DNA from: a virus
DNA length: 32,283 bases
Virus record (IMG/VR): IMGVR_UViG_3300021197_001761
Span: 1-32,283 of that record
Strand: one strand, 5' to 3'
Both the position numbers and the translations under genes were made by a program. The notes under the pieces are model-generated. The model had not been told where the DNA came from, searched no databases, and worked only from the letters and a program-made list of their open reading frames with translations. Below, in pieces: positions 30,791 to 32,283 of this stretch (positions within the stretch are counted from its first letter, which is position 1; each line of letters begins with the position of its first letter).

Positions 30791-31057
30791 TTACTCCCCG
30801 TTCATCTTACGACGTCCGAGCTTACGATTTGGCTTGCCATCTTTACCGTAGCGCTCAGGCCATATTTCACAGGCACTTACGCCGATTACATCGGCAATAA
30901 TTCTCTCTATAGCTGGGTAGGGTCTATGTAATGCAGTTTGCACGGCATTTGAGGTGTAGCCGCGACTAAAAGACAATTGGCGGCATGACCAACCCTCATC
31001 TTCTAGCGCAGCTTTTATATCTGCTTTTGTCCAACCTGGACATTCTATGCTATCCAT
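30791..31057 (-). CDS. ner: Ner-type early regulator
   Basis: An 88-aa DNA-binding protein of the Ner/Nlp family. The core WTKADIKAALEDEGWSCRQL and the recognition region SNAVQTALHRPYPAIERII (~37-55), ending in IWPERYGKDGK, are diagnostic. In Mu it turns down early and repressor transcription during lytic growth. AAGGTGG lies before ATG 31057. First gene of the early operon. Confidence 0.95.
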   Translation of the reverse strand: MDSIECPGWTKADIKAALEDEGWSCRQLSFSRGYTSNAVQTALHRPYPAIERIIADVIGVSACEIWPERYGKDGKPNRKLGRRKMNGE

Positions 31058-31100
31058 TTAAGCCACCTTTTTGTTGTATATGTTTGTATCCATGAACACA

Positions 31101-31129
31101 AGCATATACATACATCTATATACATTCAA
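31101..31129 (-). promoter_or_regulatory. Probable early promoter for ner-A-B
   Basis: On the minus strand TTGAAT (31129-31124) and TATGCT (31106-31101) are spaced 17 bp, about 44 bp upstream of the ner ATG. The promoter lies across two operator-like sites, so repressor binding would block polymerase. Confidence 0.5.
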
Positions 31130-31223
31130 ACTATTTTTTATACGAACGTATACATAAAAGGTTAAGCTTTTGATATTTAATATTATTTATTTTTAAAATT
31201 GGGGGATCGCGGTTCGCGCTTTA

Positions 31224-31243
31224 AAGTGCGAAAGATCGCACTT
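31224..31243. repeat. Perfect 8-bp inverted repeat with AAGA loop in the control region
   Basis: AAGTGCGA-AAGA-TCGCACTT is a tight hairpin or dyad in the only GC-rich part of the control region, next to CGCGGTTCGCG. No T run follows on either strand. It could be the Ner site or a host-factor site. Confidence 0.55.
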
Positions 31244-31339
31244 GATAACACAGACTGTGTAAATTTTTTATTTTGTATGCACTCGTATGTGTGCTTAAAT
31301 ATATATACATCAATCATCCGAACACAGACTTGCTGGTAA

Positions 31340-31957
31340 ATGGCTGCATTCAACGACTATTTAAAATCGTTACGGGAACAAAAAGCCCTGGACATAGGCA
31401 CTGTTGCTAAACGCATTGGAGTGCATAGACATACTCAGTCAAATTATGAGGACCATAGAGATCCCCCAATAGATTACTTGGTTGATTTTGCAGAGTTGGT
31501 GGGTGTGCCGTTTACTGAAATTCTTAAGCAACGCCTGGATAACTCAAAAGCCACTGAACAAGCTGCTAAAAAAGCTATTAGTTCTTTAAACGCAGTAGAT
31601 TCAACCTATAACACAGTTTCTGATAATTCACTTAAGTACAAAACTAGTAGCGAATTACTGCAAGTAAAACTTGGTGAGCTTTCACATACTGCTATACCTA
31701 TGGATGCAACCGTATACATTGACACCTGCAACAAGAACGTTGCACCTGGTGCTATGTATGGCTTTCTAAACCCAATGACCGGTTGTTACTTTGCAGCTAA
31801 ACTAGCGTTAACTGATACACAGCTAAGGTTAGTGTTTGATAACGCAAAGCGTAAAGATGCTGTATTTGATATTGAGGATGGCAGTAATGAATTGCATTAT
31901 GTTTTAAAAACTTTAGGTCTTTTAGGTAGGATTATTAAGGCTGAGCTTATTTTTTAG
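31340..31957 (+). CDS. Lysogeny repressor with Xre-type HTH and S24-like C-terminal domain
   Basis: A 205-aa protein. Residues 5-60 form the HTH (IGTVAKRIGVHRHTQSNYED); residues ~115-205 have the strand order of a LexA/CI S24 domain (VYIDTCNKNVAPGAMYGF, then YFAAKL, LRLVFDN and GLLGRIIKAEL). The usual Ser-Met active site is replaced by IPMDATV and no Ala-Gly cleavage site is clear, so self-cleavage is doubtful. It is divergent from ner and the only phage control gene on the plus strand. No strong ribosome binding site is seen. The transposase-binding repeat overlaps its stop. Confidence 0.88.
   Translation: MAAFNDYLKSLREQKALDIGTVAKRIGVHRHTQSNYEDHRDPPIDYLVDFAELVGVPFTEILKQRLDNSKATEQAAKKAISSLNAVDSTYNTVSDNSLKYKTSSELLQVKLGELSHTAIPMDATVYIDTCNKNVAPGAMYGFLNPMTGCYFAAKLALTDTQLRLVFDNAKRKDAVFDIEDGSNELHYVLKTLGLLGRIIKAELIF
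31704..31718. promoter_or_regulatory. Operator-like site inside the repressor gene
   Basis: ATGCAACCGTATACA matches the 15-bp operator pattern at 12 of 15 positions. It lies about 360 bp past the repressor start. Weaker evidence than the other copies because coding constraints also apply. Confidence 0.4.
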
Positions 31958-32129
31958 TTACCCATTTACTCCCGCGAATTTTAAAAAGCTTTTTTATTTT
32001 ACCCATTTTATTCGCTCTTTCCTTTTCGCACTTAATTTTTGTTAAACTCGCTTTAAACCCTTATTTCTCCCGCGTTTTCCCATCTATTCTTATCTATTCC
32101 CTATTACCCATTAAGATCTGTTAGTTACA
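31957..32129 (-). repeat. Phage left terminus with transposase-binding-type repeats
   Basis: Read inward from 32129 (minus strand), TGTA is followed by TGGGTAA cores at 32103-32109, 32000-32006 and 31959-31965. The innermost lies in CGCGGG-N6-TGGGTAAC (31957-31976), the same unit as at 289-308 and 331-350. A related CGCGGG-N7-AGGGTTT is at 32051-32074. The repeat next to the repressor stop overlaps it by one base. The remainder is purine-rich on the minus strand. Confidence 0.82.
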
Positions 32130-32134
32130 GAAGG
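32130..32134. repeat. Target-site duplication, right copy (GAAGG)
   Basis: Exact copy of 255-259, directly after the TACA terminus. Confidence 0.93.
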
Positions 32135-32283
32135 CGATATTTTCTTAGACTAATATTAGTGAGTAACACACTCAAACAGGTAGCTAACTCATTGATTGTT
32201 TTATTTTTGTACAAAGCATTGCTGCTGCAGTCAAAATTTATATTATGTTTTAGCGCTAGTTTTAGTTTACGTAACTAATACGC
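32135..32283. other. Host flank, right side, no gene recognised
   Basis: AT-rich host sequence without a credible reading frame. It includes a 12-bp perfect palindrome ACTAATATTAGT (32149-32160). With the left flank it looks intergenic, so integration has probably not interrupted a protein gene. Confidence 0.6.

Larger units (their letters stand above)
31075..31311. promoter_or_regulatory. Repressor/Ner control region with repeated operator-like sites
   Basis: 15-bp sites related to ATACGAACRTATACA occur at 31075-31089 (reverse), 31096-31110, 31110-31124, 31140-31154 and 31274-31288 (reverse); a half site lies near 31300-31311. Matches range from 11/15 to 15/15. AACACAGACT is repeated directly at 31247-31256 and 31321-31330. 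In Mu such operators bind repressor and also the transposase N-terminal domain (enhancer). A GC-rich patch (31201-31243) interrupts the AT-rich region. Confidence 0.8.
260..32129. mobile_element. Complete Mu-like transposable prophage (B3/D3112-type siphophage)
   Basis: The element is 31,870 bp, bounded by TGTA/TACA ends and a 5-bp target duplication. The first 29 bases read inward from each end align without gaps: TGTA at 1-4 and ATGGGTAATAG at 19-29 are identical. Gene content and order follow Mu for control, transposition, lysis, packaging and head. The tail genes are those of a long non-contractile tail. Every core gene is open, with no frameshift or insertion seen, so the prophage is probably functional. 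Orientation is inverted relative to Mu. No mom-type modification gene, invertible fibre segment or integrase was found. Confidence 0.96.

Noticed and set aside
1-32283. CRISPR arrays, tRNA or rRNA genes, insertion sequences inside the prophage
   Set aside because: No regularly spaced repeats, cloverleaf sequences or second transposase were seen on either strand.

Overview
The window holds one complete Mu-like transposable prophage, 31,870 bp long (260 to 32129), with short host flanks. Its limits can be read directly. The termini are TGTA...TACA, and an exact 5-bp duplication (GAAGG) lies at 255-259 and 32130-32134. Both ends carry the same GGGTAA-type subterminal repeats. The phage is inverted relative to Mu: the repressor/transposase (Mu left) end is at 32129 and the tail-gene (Mu right) end is at 260. 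Transposition, head and lysis genes are Mu-type. There is no sheath or baseplate set, and a long tape measure protein is present, so the tail is a long non-contractile one. This head/tail mosaic is the plan of the B3/D3112 group of transposable siphophages. The host is probably a marine gammaproteobacterium (Pseudoalteromonas/Shewanella/Alteromonas-like), judged from moderate GC, codon use and a DnaA-box context in the left flank. The flanks contain no recognisable gene, so this is tentative.

Layout, in order of expression. (1) Control region 31058-31339 lies between the divergent repressor (+) and ner (-) and carries repeated 15-bp operator-like sites. Further copies lie inside the repressor and transposase genes. 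(2) The early operon (minus, 31057 to 25915) encodes Ner, the DDE transposase A, the AAA+ ATPase B, two small DNA-binding proteins, DUF3164 and small unknowns, and ends at a hairpin terminator at 25882-25908. (3) The middle operon (25817 to 23190) encodes a strong-RBS 59-aa protein, GemA, unknowns and the Mor/C-type activator, and ends at a bidirectional terminator at 23159-23183. (4) A lysogenic-conversion-type cargo gene on the opposite strand (22740-23153) encodes a small secreted DUF4124-like protein with its own promoter. (5) The lysis and packaging operon (22573 to 14334) encodes endolysin, holin, TraR/DksA zinc finger, DUF2730, gp26-like, small and large terminase, a newly noted 51-aa protein, portal, gpF with a fused HELGH domain, and gpG. 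(6) The head and tail operon (14059 to 436) encodes protease with a nested scaffold start, capsid, FluMu gp35-like, DUF1320, tail terminator, tail tube, tape measure and six distal tail genes.

The most informative regulatory feature is a 23-bp element present twice (22/23 identical), upstream of the endolysin gene and of the protease gene. These are the positions of the Plys and PI late promoters of Mu. In both places it is followed by about 22 bp of spacer and then a perfect 9-bp inverted repeat next to the start codon. Other points for follow-up are the metallopeptidase-like domain on gpF, a repressor whose S24-like domain lacks the expected catalytic serine, a duplicated winged-helix protein, a nested scaffold gene, leaky-terminator-like hairpins after the major capsid and tail tube genes, and two small genes of 51 and 59 codons.
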